64,000 bases of DNA from Cristatella mucedo (lineage: Eukaryota > Bryozoa > Phylactolaemata > Cristatellidae): positions 1,286,001-1,350,000 of the forward strand of contig WPIO01000052.1 in assembly GCA_009760855.2 (NCBI GenBank). The letters are read 5' to 3'. Made by a program: the position numbers and the translations under genes. Below are positions 1-25,161 of the stretch, in pieces. Positions within the stretch are counted from its first letter, which is position 1. Each line of letters starts with the position of its first letter. Below the pieces are notes generated by a model. That model made no database searches. It was not told the origin of the DNA and saw nothing but the letters and a program-made list of their open reading frames with translations.

Positions 1-1409
1 GGATAAGACTGGAGATAAAACACGCGAAATAGGCGGATGGAACAAGCCGACAAACAGCAGGTGAGCATAGGCACTGCTAACCAATAATTTTACAGACCAT
101 ATGGATTTCCGAGCCTTCCTTGCTAGCTCCCGACCAGCAGTACGCTCCCACCGGAAGGAGTGCTAGATATAGGAAATACTGAGCACAGTTTTCTCCATGC
201 TCCCTGTATTCTTTAGAGCTTCGCTATCTGTTAATCGGAAGCATAGAAGTTTCCTACAACATTCAAATAACGTTATATTGTACTGTAACTCACCAAGAAC
301 CCCCAAATAACACGTATTTTGTCAACACTGTGAATGCCCAGTCACTAGAATACCAGCTGTTTTGCCGTGAGCTGCCTCTATGTACAAGTAGGTGGCTAAT
401 TATTCTCGGTTGTAGACAGTCGTTAATCCCGGACACTTGTGCTGTGAATAGTGCCTGAAACCAATTGATCTTTCTATTAAAGGAAGCCCTTTTTAGCAGA
501 TACCACAAGCTGTCTTTACCTAAGACTCACTGCTGGAGAGTGATCCCTCCCTATGAGCGAGGCAGAGATGGCAATGGTAGCACAGAGTCAGATCTTCAAT
601 TTCATGGGCCTGGAAGGGCTGAAATGACCACTTGCTTAGTAGGCTCCGAGCGTTCAAAAGGCTTTCTTTGGTAAGGGGACTCAGCACACGGTGCTCTGAC
701 GAAATGCAAAGTTTAGTATTAGTCGCTTAGCCGGCTGATTCCAGCATCTATTTAAGGGGATTATGGCAATGCTACCATAAGTATGGTAAGCTGTCCCGGA
801 GGTGTGCCTTTGGTGCAAAGTATTGTACCCATTGCCATTGCAGCAAATCGCTAAAAGAATCCACTGGCTCGATTGGCTAGCTAAGATGCCAGAAGCGAAG
901 GCGGCATGCTTTAGAACTCGGGTCAACCGGACCCTGTAAAGTGACCTCAGCAGTGGCGTTTACTGTGCTATGGCATGGCTTGCTTGCTGTTCAATAGGTG
1001 ACTGTCGTGCAGTGCTGGCTCTGCTCTCTGTTAGGGCACCGAGACTTACCCAGAGAGCTACGGATGTGAATGTGAGAGCTACGGATTATGAATTGCTGTG
1101 CTAATTGGATAGTCACACATGGGCAGCTAAGGCAAAACACATGCAAGACATTGCATGATCGATTCGATCACGATCGAATCACGATCACGATCGATTCGAT
1201 CTTGTAAGCATTGCTTGTCATTCTTGCAGCTAAAAAGTAGCTGCCTGTACGAGCTCATGCATGCCAGTCTGAAAGGTTTTTAGTATTTTCATGTTGACAT
1301 GCATTCATAGCCTTGTATGGCCTCTGGCTATCACTGATTGCAATCTTGCAGAGAGCTGCTCACACTTACGAAGGACTAATCGTGCTCAACGTATTTACCA
1401 CTTTTGTAG
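1..1409. other. Non-coding: probable intron upstream of first visible alpha-actinin exon
   Basis: I find no exon here with homology to a known protein. The first visible alpha-actinin exon at 1410 starts in phase 0 inside the first calponin-homology domain, so the initiator methionine and about 35-45 residues must lie further left, outside the window, or in an exon I failed to recognise. Short open frames here have no recognisable domains. Confidence 0.6.
1157..1201. repeat. GATCGATTC-type quasi-palindromic repeat
   Basis: The 9-mer GATCGATTC, its complement and variants (GATCACGATC) recur about five times within 45 bp, so the stretch reads almost the same on both strands. It is a local low-complexity palindrome in non-coding sequence and no function is evident. 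Confidence 0.6.
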
Positions 1410-13534
<12,125 letters not shown>

Positions 13535-15104
13535 GGAACGTGGGTGGAACGGAGGGGCAGCCGGTGCCGTGCTGCGAGCAGCACCACCGGATGGATCGAT
13601 TGCGCATGCCCGAGCCAGTCTAGCCAGTATTGGGGGCCCCCAGCAGTGGTCTACGTGCAAGTGCAGCTGCCTCTGCTGCCGGCTTCGTCGTGCCGGTGGA
13701 CGGTTTGGTGTTTTGCCCCGATGGATGCTTAGCCTGCTGGCATGCCGGGCACGTGTCTTTGTCGTTGGCACGACTGCCCTTTACCTGTTCGGCATCCGAA
13801 ACGTGCTGCCGTTTCCCAGTGTTGTATGCTGTACTCCTCTTTTGCTGCCACCCGTTTCTCATGGCCCCATAGTGCACCGAGCTTCAGGACTACTCGGCTG
13901 ATGCATTTACTGAAGCGAATAACCTCTTCACTAGTGCAGTGTAAGCCTTGGTGTCCACAGTCGACCGTCGCGACATTGACGATTGGCGGGACGACAGTCG
14001 CTGACAACCGTCGACATACATATATAAAAAAAAAAGCTTTTCAGATGCACAGCATTGCTCTTTCTGCCAGTGAGCGCAGGCTGCTATAAGATATGGCTGA
14101 CCAGCCATCTGCGGTTTGAGGCATGACATGGTGCTTCCGTTAAAAGATGCCTTTCTCAAGTGCTTAAGTTTTGCGGTGCAACGCCACAGCTGCTTATGGC
14201 TTGTGCAATAGCAGCATGCGGGGACAGTAAAAAGCAGGGCCCCCTGATTGAACTATCAAGCTCGATGTTCTTATTTCGTCATACAGATCTAAGGATGGCA
14301 TCCCAACAAGCTTCCGGCATCACTTGTAAGTCTGTTTCTTCTGTGCACGAACAGTCTCGACCAATTAGTTGCTAGCATGCTAGCTATTGCTAGCCTAATT
14401 ATTCGACAGAGTATCTTTTCTCCAGCAGCAATCACTAGGGTTATTGTGTGCCTGTCTGACTTGGCCTCATGCTTGTGACTCGGCAATTATCTTATGTCGA
14501 TTGCTGCCCCATTGGCTCTGCGACTCCTCAGGCATATTGGGGTATGGCACTTTATAGACAGGGAGAAAGATGACACTCAGCACCACTACTCACCATCTTT
14601 CATGCAGAAAAGTAAGGCTAGTTTTATGTGCTTGACGAGACAAGTCGCGACACCGACCAATTGCTTGTTAGCACAACCGCAGCACTCGTGCAATTAGCAT
14701 GTAGTTGCAATTGTTGCTCTTTTTGCTGGCTATTGCATACTCACGGCTCAAAGTAGCTTTGGTCTGGCAACCGGCAGGGCAAGTTGTGTGTTTACTCTTT
14801 TATGTCATTGCATCAACTTAAACGAGCTCACTTAGGTAGGCCGTGCTTTTCAGCATGCTGCAAATGCCTTCAAATTATCAATAGTCAGTGTAGCCGACAT
14901 GCCCGTTACTCGAACAGGGGCAGCCAAATAAATTGCCATAGGCAAGCTGTTGACAAAAAGCAAAATCCGTTGCTGCATAAGTAACAGGCACACTCGGAAC
15001 AGCTATCAACGGGATAGGAGATAATAGACCCACACAATTATTAGAGTTATTAGGAACTACAAAGCTCTAAAGAAGTCTGCAATCAATTAACCCTGATAAC
15101 AATA
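13535..15104 (+). other. Alpha-actinin 3' UTR and downstream intergenic sequence
   Basis: No coding homology seen. An AATAAA at 14927-14932 could be a distal poly(A) signal, which would give a 3' UTR of about 1.4 kb; no nearer canonical signal stood out. Short open frames here look spurious. Confidence 0.4.
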
Positions 15105-15240
15105 ATAATGATGTAAACATTTGTATAGCACTTTCGGCGAACCGAATCTCTTTCATATATGCTACAAATGCAGCAATTAAAGTGCATGTGCTGGATGACA
15201 GCACGGGCAGCCAGTTTTATTAACTGATTAGGCGAAGGTC
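15105..15240 (-). mobile_element. LINE-A 3' tail, minus copy
   Basis: Starts with AATAATAATG and continues with the reversed LINE-A tail (catttgtatagcactttcgg, then gaaccgaatctctttc). It directly abuts a plus-strand copy at 15262. Confidence 0.65.
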
Positions 15241-15261
15241 TATCATGTGCAGGATATTATT

Positions 15262-15667
15262 TCGGAGATACCCATATCTCGTACAAAACTCTAATCCTTT
15301 GGATGCCTTTAGTTCGTATGCTCCCAAAGCCTGGAACTCAATTCCGACTTGCATCACGACATCTCCTGACTTGACCATATTAAAAAAAAACTAAAAACGC
15401 ATCTCTTTATGACAGCATTTAGTGGGTCCCTGTGATTCGACCTTTATGTGCTCATGAGTGCTGACACCTGTTCGATGCTGCCACTAACCACACTTGAATG
15501 CTGACATTGTGCGTGTCCCCCCAACCATGCTATTCCTGTTGTTTATTTATAATGCCACCACTAACAATTCGATAGTGCTTCCTTTGCAGCAAAATCTGCG
15601 GTGCCTAGAAAGAGATTGAGTTCTCTGAGGGCGCTGTATCAAATGCATTATTATTATTATTATTATC
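15262..15667 (+). mobile_element. LINE-A 3' end, plus copy, with (ATT)n tail
   Basis: Plus-strand end of LINE-A: the segment containing 'tgctcccaaagcctggaact', then the conserved non-coding 3' region with 'tagaaagagattgagttctc', ending in (ATT)n at about 15648-15667. It lies between the convergent alpha-actinin and RPS6KC1 genes. Confidence 0.8.
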
Positions 15668-15994
15668 TGAACTGTCCTAACACGTTGTATATTTATTTCC
15701 TTTCACCACTAATTTTCACCTATTATTCCTTGGTGCAGTAGAAACAAACCCCCACCTTTCAAACAAAGTTTGTGAGACCAGACATATTTTGCCAAAACTC
15801 GACGATAGGGACTTGCAATCGGAACGATTATCTCAGCAAACTGAGTCGGCTCAGTTCCACGGTAGCTGGTAAAAAAAGTGTGCTCTTCAATCATGCTTCT
15901 TCCCGAGTCGAATTTATTCTCTGATCCTTTATGGGAAGGCTCGATTTTGATTGAAGCACAAATGCTATTTTACTAATTAGGTAAAGTGCTTCTT

Positions 15995-16089
15995 TTACAG
16001 CATATGTAAAGCAGTTAGAAAGAGATTTGAATTCTCTTAAAGGTGCTATACACATCTTATTATTATTATATTATATTATTATGTTAATC

Positions 16090-16121
<32 letters not shown>

Positions 16122-16125
16122 TTTA
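15995..16125 (+). mobile_element. LINE-A 3' tail remnant with expanded (ATT)n
   Basis: A short tail (agttagaaagagatttgaat, then tctcttaaaggtgctatac) followed by about 65 bp of ATT/ATTAT repeat. Only the 3'-most part is present. Confidence 0.65.
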
Positions 16126-16559
16126 TGCCTATCTGAAATGCATAAAAGTAGCCACAGCAACTGCCACTACAAGGAGCAAGGAAAGTGAGGTCGCACATCT
16201 TGGATGCAGGTCAAAATCTACCATATCTACAGATAAAGCACAGACGTATCCGAAGACACCAAGCATTAACTTGCTTGAGAGCTAAGGACAATGCATTAAG
16301 AGCTAAGGACAATGCACAGTGTAGTTGGAATTCGAACGATTGATAGCCTACTGTGCAAAGCCAGCCATATAGACCGCCAGTCGAAAGGCGCTGGCTAATG
16401 CAAGCTCGTGTGTCAACGCGGAAAGCATGTAACAAAAAAAAAATGTTGACAGGTACAGTTTATGACATCGGTGGGTACAGAGGGCAAGTGCAGGTTTAGG
16501 GGCAATGGAAGCAACTGCTCACGAAGAAAGAACTTGTATACCTGTATATAAATTGTAAA

Positions 16560-16565
16560 TTTATT
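16560..16565 (-). terminator. Candidate poly(A) signal for RPS6KC1
   Basis: TTTATT on the plus strand is AATAAA on the minus strand, about 1.06 kb downstream of the RPS6KC1 stop codon at 17624-17622. This would give a 3' UTR covering 16.55-17.62 kb. Position is plausible but unproven. Confidence 0.4.
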
Positions 16566-17621
16566 TTAAGCTATCATATTTGTCCTGCGAGGAAACAAAC
16601 AGGTAAGCACAAGAGCAGTGCCGTACTGCGATGCTGCGCCTGCGATGGCACTGTTGCATAGCATGCAAAACTGAACAACAAATTGATAGGAGCGGCAGCA
16701 AGGCCAACACTACGCAAGCCCCCCACTCCCCCATATGTTCCTAAAAAGGAGTACGTGTCTTCCATGCGCGTGACCGCGGTAGCCAGAAATAGCATGCACA
16801 TAGTCTGCAGAGCTGCCGTGCATACGAGTTTGCAGCGGTGCAGGTCACAGAGCGCTGCAGCAGCATTGAACATCTCGAGCGAGTATTTGCAGCAACCAGC
16901 TGCAAGCATCTTCTCAATCGTTCGGGCTACAAAACGCACTTTAATCAAGTGCAACGACTTTGCAGACACGAGAGTACATGCACAGCAGTGCCGGGGCCTG
17001 CCAGCTACAACAGACACGCACACAGTGTCTGGCAGACACTGTGTGCTTCCAGCCTTGAGGTGGCGCAGTGTTAGACCGCTGAGCACGGGGCACACAATGC
17101 AACACCCACATTTGATACTGCAGCAAGGCACAACCAGATTTTGCAGAACCACATGCAGGACGAAAGTGGCATCAGTTGGGGCAGGAGTAGGAAGGGATAG
17201 AGAAAAGAGAGAAGGAAGAGGATTAGGAGCTAGAGGAAGAGCAGGAAAAGAAAGATGAGGCAGGAGGAAGGAGGAGGCACACTGGTAGCGGTGGAGCACA
17301 GCTGACAGCTAGCAACAGCTTCGGCTGCGGCAATCGCTGCACAGCTCAGGCAGAGACACAAGCAAGCGAGCAGCACCAGCAGCAGCCTCTACAGTGAGGT
17401 GGCTGGTCCGGCTACTCTTTGCCAGGCTGCTGCCCACTCTGCTCGCCCCACGTGACCGCACTGCAGTCGCAAGGCAGTGAGCCAGCTGGAGCAACAGCAG
17501 CAGCAGCCTTCCGCTGGAGTGGCAGAGCTCCGACTGCTGCAGATCGGCTCACAATGCAGACGATCGGCTGACTGCCTGGAGTGAGCTCCAGGCTTTCAAG
17601 CGGCCCGCAGCATCCCACGAC

Positions 17622-20600
17622 TCATGAGTGGGATATCGTGGACCAGTCGAGGCCGCTGAAAAACGGATGCGACATGATGTCCTCTTCGCCATCTGGGCCG
17701 CAGCCGAGCCTCTCCGATGGGTTGCACTTGACGAGCTACAAGCAGGCGCGAGCGCGCGACGAGGACCCATAGCAGCGGTGCAACTCGGCGAGGCGCCGGC
17801 GCCTGACATGTGCGCACCCGGGGCCTTCCGCCGCCCTGGTCAGCAAGGGCCGGCGCCGGGTGCAGGCGATGCCTGCCAGCGGCAGCTGCGGAGGCGTCCA
17901 GTCAGTCACCTGTGTCAGCAGGTCGCGCGCCTCGACAGACAGGCGAGACGGCAGCGACAGGACCGTGTGCGTGCCGATGCCGTCCGGATGAGCCGAGCGC
18001 AGGCTACATCCGACGAGCAGCTCGTAGAGCAGCACGCCGAGGCTCCACCAGTCGCACGTGGCCGGCACCGAAGCGCCCGGAGTCAGCGGCTTCTGCAGCT
18101 CTGCTCGGAACCGACCGGACGCGAGCAGACGCCATCAGTAAAGGGGAGAGAGAGAGAGAGAGAGGGGGGGGGACAAAGTAAAGGGCAAGGGAACTGCTGC
18201 TGCCGATCGCAGGCGATCTGCAGCAGCGGAGGCCCGAGCAGAGGCCGGTAGCGCTGCGTCGCTCGCCGGCGGCGAGAGGCGGAAGGGGGTGGCGGCGGCA
18301 ACAAAGGGTCGAGAGAGCGCGCTCAGCTCACCGGGAGCAGCGTAGAAGTCTTTGACCGCGTCGGCGTGCACGGCGCCTCGCACGCCGACCCACTTTCCAA
18401 AGAAGGTCAGCAGAACGTGACCGCCTTCGCCTAGCAAGATGTTGTCCGGACGGAGGTCGCTGCAATCGGTCGGTCGGTCGCTGCGAGCTCTCGCAAAATT
18501 ACCAGCTGCCGCCTGCGCCGCAACGGCTGCATGACAGTCTGCCGGGAGCCGACTCCCACGACAGAGCGAGAGTGAGTGAGTGAGCGAGAGAGTGAGAGCG
18601 AGATAGAGAGAGAAAGCCACTGCCGGACGAGTGCGCACAGCGGCCGAGGGGCGAGACAGCGGGCAGGCGGGCAAGCTGTGTGGAGGAGGAGGAAGAGCGG
18701 ACCGCTCACCGACACACCACGCCGAGCGAGTGCAGATGCACCACGGCTGCCAGCATCTCGGCCGCCCACTGCCTCACGCAGCTCTCCGGCACGCTCTGGT
18801 GACGAGCGGCGGCAGCGGCTGAAGAGGCGAGCCTGTGCAGAGATGGCGGAGGCGGCGGCAGGCCCAGCTCGTCGGAGGCTACCGACCAGCGGCGGGCCGC
18901 CGGAGCTGCGTTTGAAGCTGGAGCCGCTCCGGCGATCGAACCGGCGACTGAAACTGAGAGAGACAGCGAGTGCGACGGGTAAGTGGCAGCGGCAGAGCAA
19001 GCAATGAGCTCCGAATACAGGCGAGTGGCTGGCGGTGGAGATGGCCACCACCACAGCCGTTGCTTCTTGTGGTCACCTGCAGCAGTAGCAGCCGAAACTA
19101 ACGATCTCCGTCGATCGGCTGGGACTGCTTAAGCAAATTCGGTCCTCGGCAGCCCCTCTCTCTCTCTCCCACCGTCGCCAGAGGTCGGGACAAGGGGCAG
19201 TTGGCAGGCTGCAGACGGCGCTTTTTCCATCCACGAGCTGGTCATTAAACTGCCTCGATTGCCTGCTCCGAAAGTCTGGTCATCCGGTGCCCACTAGCTC
19301 TCATTTCAGACGGCAGTTACTCAAGGACAATTCGCCTCTCATGCTTCCGGTGTGAAGCAAATCGGTTTCTTACTCGCAGGCTACGGGCCGAAAGGCAGGG
19401 AACCCCCCCCCCCCCGTTGCAGGGTTACTGGAGCGCTGCACCGCCCCCTTCCACACTGAGCCACATCCTCACCAGCAACGAGCTGCAGCAGCCAGCGAAA
19501 GCTCGTGGATTGGGGAGCCTAAATTTGCGTTTGACACACATGCATGTGCTAACTGCAACGTTGCTAAGATTCTATAGGCTTTTGCACTGACAATCTGGGA
19601 CAGAAGCCCCCCCATCAATCTCAAGGCGTCACTGCTCTCACTCTCGCGCGACGCCTAACGAAAGCACGACCGACTGTGGAAAGCAAATTTGGGCAACAAT
19701 GAATGCAGGAATGAGATACTTCCTTGACAACCAACCGATGCTCCTGAGCAAATGCAATGGCCAAAATGCCATTGCAGACAGGTCAAAGTTAACACAACAA
19801 CCGCACGACTTACATTTGGTTGTGGATGGGTCGCTCGTACTTCGCGATAGAGGAGTCGATAATTGCTGAGCCACCGTGGCAGTCGTACGTCGACCACTGT
19901 GGTGGCTGCTATCGTCTTCAGAGCTACGCTCTTGAATTAGAGATGCGACGCTGCCGTCCTCACAATTTGTTTTTGGGGCTAAACGACTTGTATCGTAGAG
20001 TAGGTCCAAATATGCTTTGGAGCACTCCCCCTGTTCAGTAGCAGCAGGGGTGGCTTCATCGTCGAGCAGACTGTCAGCAGCAGCAGCAGCACACCGCCTG
20101 CCGCTGTACACGTTATCAGAGTCATCCTTGCTGCTGAACAGTCGTGGGCGAACAGACGAGCCAGAATGGGAATGCAAGTACGATGACGCATATGACCACA
20201 ATCGACCACCACTGGCATGCTGCAGCAGCAAGTAAATCGTCGAATCGGTCTCATAGTAACGATGGATGCGCACCATATGAGGGCAGTTGGTAGGTATTTT
20301 GTGATGCACCCTGAGCCCGGTCTGATCGGCAAGTTCGTTTTTCTGCAATACCTACAATGCAATACCTGTAATACCCACAGCACCTGGCACGGCCACGTTT
20401 GCACTATTGCTACACTATGAGGACGAGCGAACGGCAGCACCACGAGGAGCAAATGCAAAACTGAAGGCAAAAGCCTAATTCAAGTGTCAGCTGCATTTAC
20501 GTACACTTGATATCAAGACATCAAATGAAGTATACCCCACTGTAAACATAGATTCAAACTGCATAGTGAACCATTACGAAAAATTAAAAATTTCCAGACA

Positions 20601-23600
20601 AAATCGACAAGGAGATCGGATAAGGTCACAATGACTGCTTATTCAACAAAACTTGCTGCATTTCTCTTCTACACATGGTGCATTCACGGCATGCAAGCTG
20701 CATAGAGAGAAGTTCTTTGAAAATCTGAGTGGTATATGTATGCTTCTCATGATAAAAAACACTTCCATAGATAGTGAAGCACAGCAATCGAGGTACATCT
20801 CGGCATACCTCTCAGTAGCAAGAATACGAGGTCATTGCTGGGTAATGCAGCTATTGTAATATACAGCACGATTAAAAAAACTAGAAAATGCCTTAGGAAG
20901 ATGTCCAAGTGTGTCAGAGCCAGTGCAACACACATAGTCATTCATTTAGTGGCCGAGTGTGGGTTAAGAATATATACCTACATTATGTGTCATGATCAAA
21001 CTACTGTGTGGTTCCACAGTACTGCAGCCTTGAATAACGCAAAGATTAAATGAACATGGATTTCGATGGACAGCATAACTAGATCAAGGGCATAGAAAGT
21101 CCCAAACAAGCGCAAAAGTATCGCCAACCCCTAATATGATGAGTAGTGTACGAATTCGACCACGAAACATTAGACCGCACCATGCCTTTCATGATTGCAT
21201 GTTCGTAAACCAGAGCATACAACAGAAAATAACAAGAGAATGTGTCTCTATACTTCTAAAAGCATTTTTTAAAATGGTGCAGCAACATATTTTACAGGAC
21301 CTTAAAAATGACCTCATTATTCGTTTTAGGAGTTACGTAGACACGCGAATTAGTCTCAAAACAGTGCACCAGCAATGCTAATAGCATAATAGTTAATTAT
21401 AAATAATAATTAATAATTATAAAGAATACATAATACAATAATTATAAATAGCTAATTTTAAGACTTAAACCCGCTGAGTGTCTCCGGGTGGTGCAGACAA
21501 AAGGCTGAGAGCTCAGGTGGGTTGTAGCACATCTAAATAATCACTCTTCTCAATGGAGATAAGGCTAGACGTTTCCAAAAGCTTAGGTTCCTCTATACCA
21601 GAGCAGCTCAAGCTATTGCTTATCGCAGTGATGTCACTTCATTTTAGCACTAACTGTTAATATACTTGTACTGAAACGTTGCTTAAATGTTATCTAAAAT
21701 TAATTATTTACTTTGCATGATTACAGCACATTGCCTTATTATTTTACTTTTACCCGAATCAGAACTGGCTGAGATCGCCAGACATTTTAGGTGGCCTTGC
21801 TGATACTTTTTCACGTGTGTGTATGGATACAAGAACAAACAATACACGTCATACAACTCCCTATATGCAAAAAACTTCACGCAGTGCATATTTTGTCGGC
21901 AAAAAATGAAATGTGGTAGTAACACGAACAATGCCTCAATGCGCCTATGCCTGGGTACCGCAGACTTAATACTAATAATAACAATAATAATAATAACACA
22001 TTTGATAAAGCACCCTCAGAGAACGCAATCTCTTTCTAGGCGCTCCACATTTGCTGCAAAGGGAAGCGCGATTGAATGGTGAGTAATATCATGCTCGATA
22101 AACGGCATGAATAGCATGCTTAGGGGTGACATGCACAGGGTCAGCATGCAAGTGTGGTTAGTGGCAGCATGCAGTGTCAGCACGAATAAGCACATGAAGG
22201 ACGAATCACAGGGGCCCACTCAATGCTGTCCTAAATAGGTGTGTTTTCAAGTTCTTATTAAATGTGGTAAAGTCAGGGATGTTCTGACGCAAGTCGGGAG
22301 GGAGTTTCAGGCTTTGGGAGCACAGAACTAAATGCACGGTCTCCAAAGGATTTGAGGTTTGTACGAGGTATTGGTACTGTTGGATTCCGAAAAGCGGGTG
22401 GTACATTGCTTGGCCTGGTGGGGGAGTTGATCTGAGAGATAGGTTGGAGCCAAAGAATCAAGTGACCTAAAAGTGAGCGACAAAACCTTGAAGTCGACCC
22501 GTTGCTTGACTGGTAGCCAGTGCAGGTCGGAGAGAAGTGGTGTGATATGACAAATGCGACACTCACGACAGACAAGCCTAGCTGCAAAGTTTTGCACCAT
22601 CTGTAATCGCCTGATTGCACATACCGGTAGGCCAGCAAGCAGCGAGTTGAAGAAGTCAAGATGGGATGTCACAAATGCATGGACCAACTTAGACGTTGTA
22701 TCCTTATCTAAACAAGCCTGAATTTTAGCAATGTTATGTAGCTGAAAGTAGTTGATTGTGGAGCTGATGTGGTCGTCTAAGGAGAGGTCACTTTGGAACA
22801 TGACACCTAGATTTCGAGCTCATTCAACAGGAGATATGCTGGCAGAGCCAATTTTGAGCGTCAGCCTTTCCAATTTCGGAATCACACTGGGTTTGCCCAT
22901 AACTAGTAAGTTAGTTTTATCCTCGTTTAGTTTAAAAAAATTGATGTGCGGATGTCATCAATGCATGCAGCAAGTGAGTTGAGAGAATTCGAGGTGCTCG
23001 AAGGCTGGGAGAGATCAAAGCGAAGGTACAGCTGAGTGTCATCCGCATAAAAGTGAAAGCTTAGATTGTGCTTGGCAATCACGTCAGCAAGAGGCAGAGT
23101 ATAAACCGTGAAAAGAACCGGACCTAGCACGGAGCCCTGAGGTAACCTATATTTCAGAGGTACCTCGGGTGATCTTCGTCCATTCACGTCAATACTCTGA
23201 CTTCTGCCTCTGAGATAGGACCTGAACCATTGAAGAGCAGTGCCAGTGATGCCCAGGCGAGATGAGAGGCACTCTAGAAGAACTTTGTGATCGATAGTAG
23301 CTGCCGAAATATCGAGCAAAACAAGTGATTCCGGTGTCTTGTTTCCTATACAAGGACATTTACTCTCCTGCTGCCGACTATGGCACATCTTTTCCAGCCG
23401 TCCTAAGCTGCTACTTCTATAGTACTCACTACTGCAGCTGCTCTCCTGACTCAGCTATGCTTATCACTTTCTCTTTGTTGCATGAGTTGAAGTCTGTTGG
23501 TTGCCGAATGCGTATCGAAGGCCGCCTAGGCTCTGAGTATGCTACACAACTCTCTCCTGCTAAGTGCCCACATAGTCTTTGTGGAGTTACAGACCTCCGT

Positions 23601-25094
23601 CTGTATACATTATATTACATTCACAGCTTTGCAAATAGCAAGTTCTTGAGACTGCTCGGGCTATTCATAAGAAGGGCACGACTTTCAGGCCAAGCACAGT
23701 ATCACCAAGTATTCTTATTGCGATTGACATACTTTCATGAAGGCCTTTCCAAATCATATCAAAGGTCTATATCATAGCAAAATAAAAAAAATTAAAAGCT
23801 TGCAGAATGTGTAGCAAACCCATGAATGTCATTAGGTACAGTGATAACGATGATAATAATAAGTCTTCTGTATAGGATAATCAAATCTCAATCCAGGCAC
23901 TTTGCAGCTAGCTGGAAGAGAATCAACAACCAAAAGTTAACGACAAACAAGGTCTAGGGTCGTAGAAAAGCGTGCAAAAAGCACACAAGAAGATACCCGG
24001 GGCTACTACTGGTTAGTAGGATCCCTGGTTAGTGACATGCACTGAATCATGCACATGTGAGCATGCAAAATACACAGGAAAACAGACAAGTTCACTACGC
24101 CACAGGGAAAGCTAAGCAGAACAGATGCATTTTTTGCTGAGACTGAAATGATGCAAGCTCAATGTAGGCCATGATAGAGACCTGAAGCAAGTTCCAGACT
24201 TTCGATGCATGCGAACTGAAGACCCAATTACCAAAAGATTTTCAATTTAGTGCAAAGGACGACGAGACGGAAGCAAGTGGAAGCCGAGGAGCAGGTGGAG
24301 CAAAAGCACGTGACTAGGAGGAGCAAGGAGGCCGGAGCGGTAGGCTGGTGCAAGCAATTGAAGCGACCTGTTAGCCAGAGAGGGGATCTTGACGTCAGTT
24401 CAATTGTTTTTAGGATGCCAGTCAAGCTTAGACAGCAGTGCTATGATGTGGCAGCTATATCCCGTGTGGCGACAGGCCAGATGAGCTGCTGAGTTTTTCA
24501 CCAGCTGCAGAAGACTGAGGGCACAGGCTGGGAATCTTGACTACAGGAAATTGCAGTAATCTAGATGCGATAGTACAAACAAATGAACTAATTAGGCTGT
24601 TATAACCTTGTCTAGGCAGGCCCTAATTTTGGCAATGTTCTTCAGCTGAAAGTAGGCCAGTTTGACAGTGGGGGCAATGTGTGCTGATCCAATGACAGGT
24701 CTTTTTGGAACACCACACTCAGGTTATATGGGCTCTTCACGACGGAGGTCGTGGGTTCGAATCCAACAGTTGGGCGATTCTTTATTGGCAATTGCAAGCG
24801 GTAGTGACAGCCGATAAGGCTCTTCTGCTGCTATACAAATAAGGCTGTCAAATCAGCAAAGATTTTTTATGGGCAAATATCAGACTTTTTGAAGGTGAGG
24901 TTAGCTTGTTGCTATCCAAGTACGAATGTTGTCGATTCAGGCTGCAAGGGAGGTAAGTGAGTCGGATGCAGAACAAGGTTGAGAAGGATGAAAGGATAGG
25001 TAGAGCTAAGTGTCATCAGCATGGAAATGATAGCAAAGATTGTGTTGGCAATGACAATGGGCTGAGGGAGAGAGAGAGAGAGAGAGACAGACAG

Positions 25095-25161
<67 letters not shown>

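Noticed and set aside
465-674. Possible alpha-actinin first exon
   Set aside because: The frame gives no match to the acidic N-terminus or to the conserved WEKQQ-type sequence expected just before the exon at 1410.
16574-17299. 241-aa minus-strand open frame
   Set aside because: It lies in the presumed 3' UTR of RPS6KC1, has no domain, and its complement is open too. Low-complexity GAGGAAG sequence explains part of it.
18576-19007. 143-aa plus-strand open frame
   Set aside because: Complement of RPS6KC1 exon 9 (18953-18710); an antisense shadow of GC-rich coding sequence.
24740-24780. Possible tRNA genes at box-B-like GGTTCGAATCC motifs
   Set aside because: No tRNA cloverleaf could be built and the same sequence recurs with a shared body and tail, so these are SINEs.
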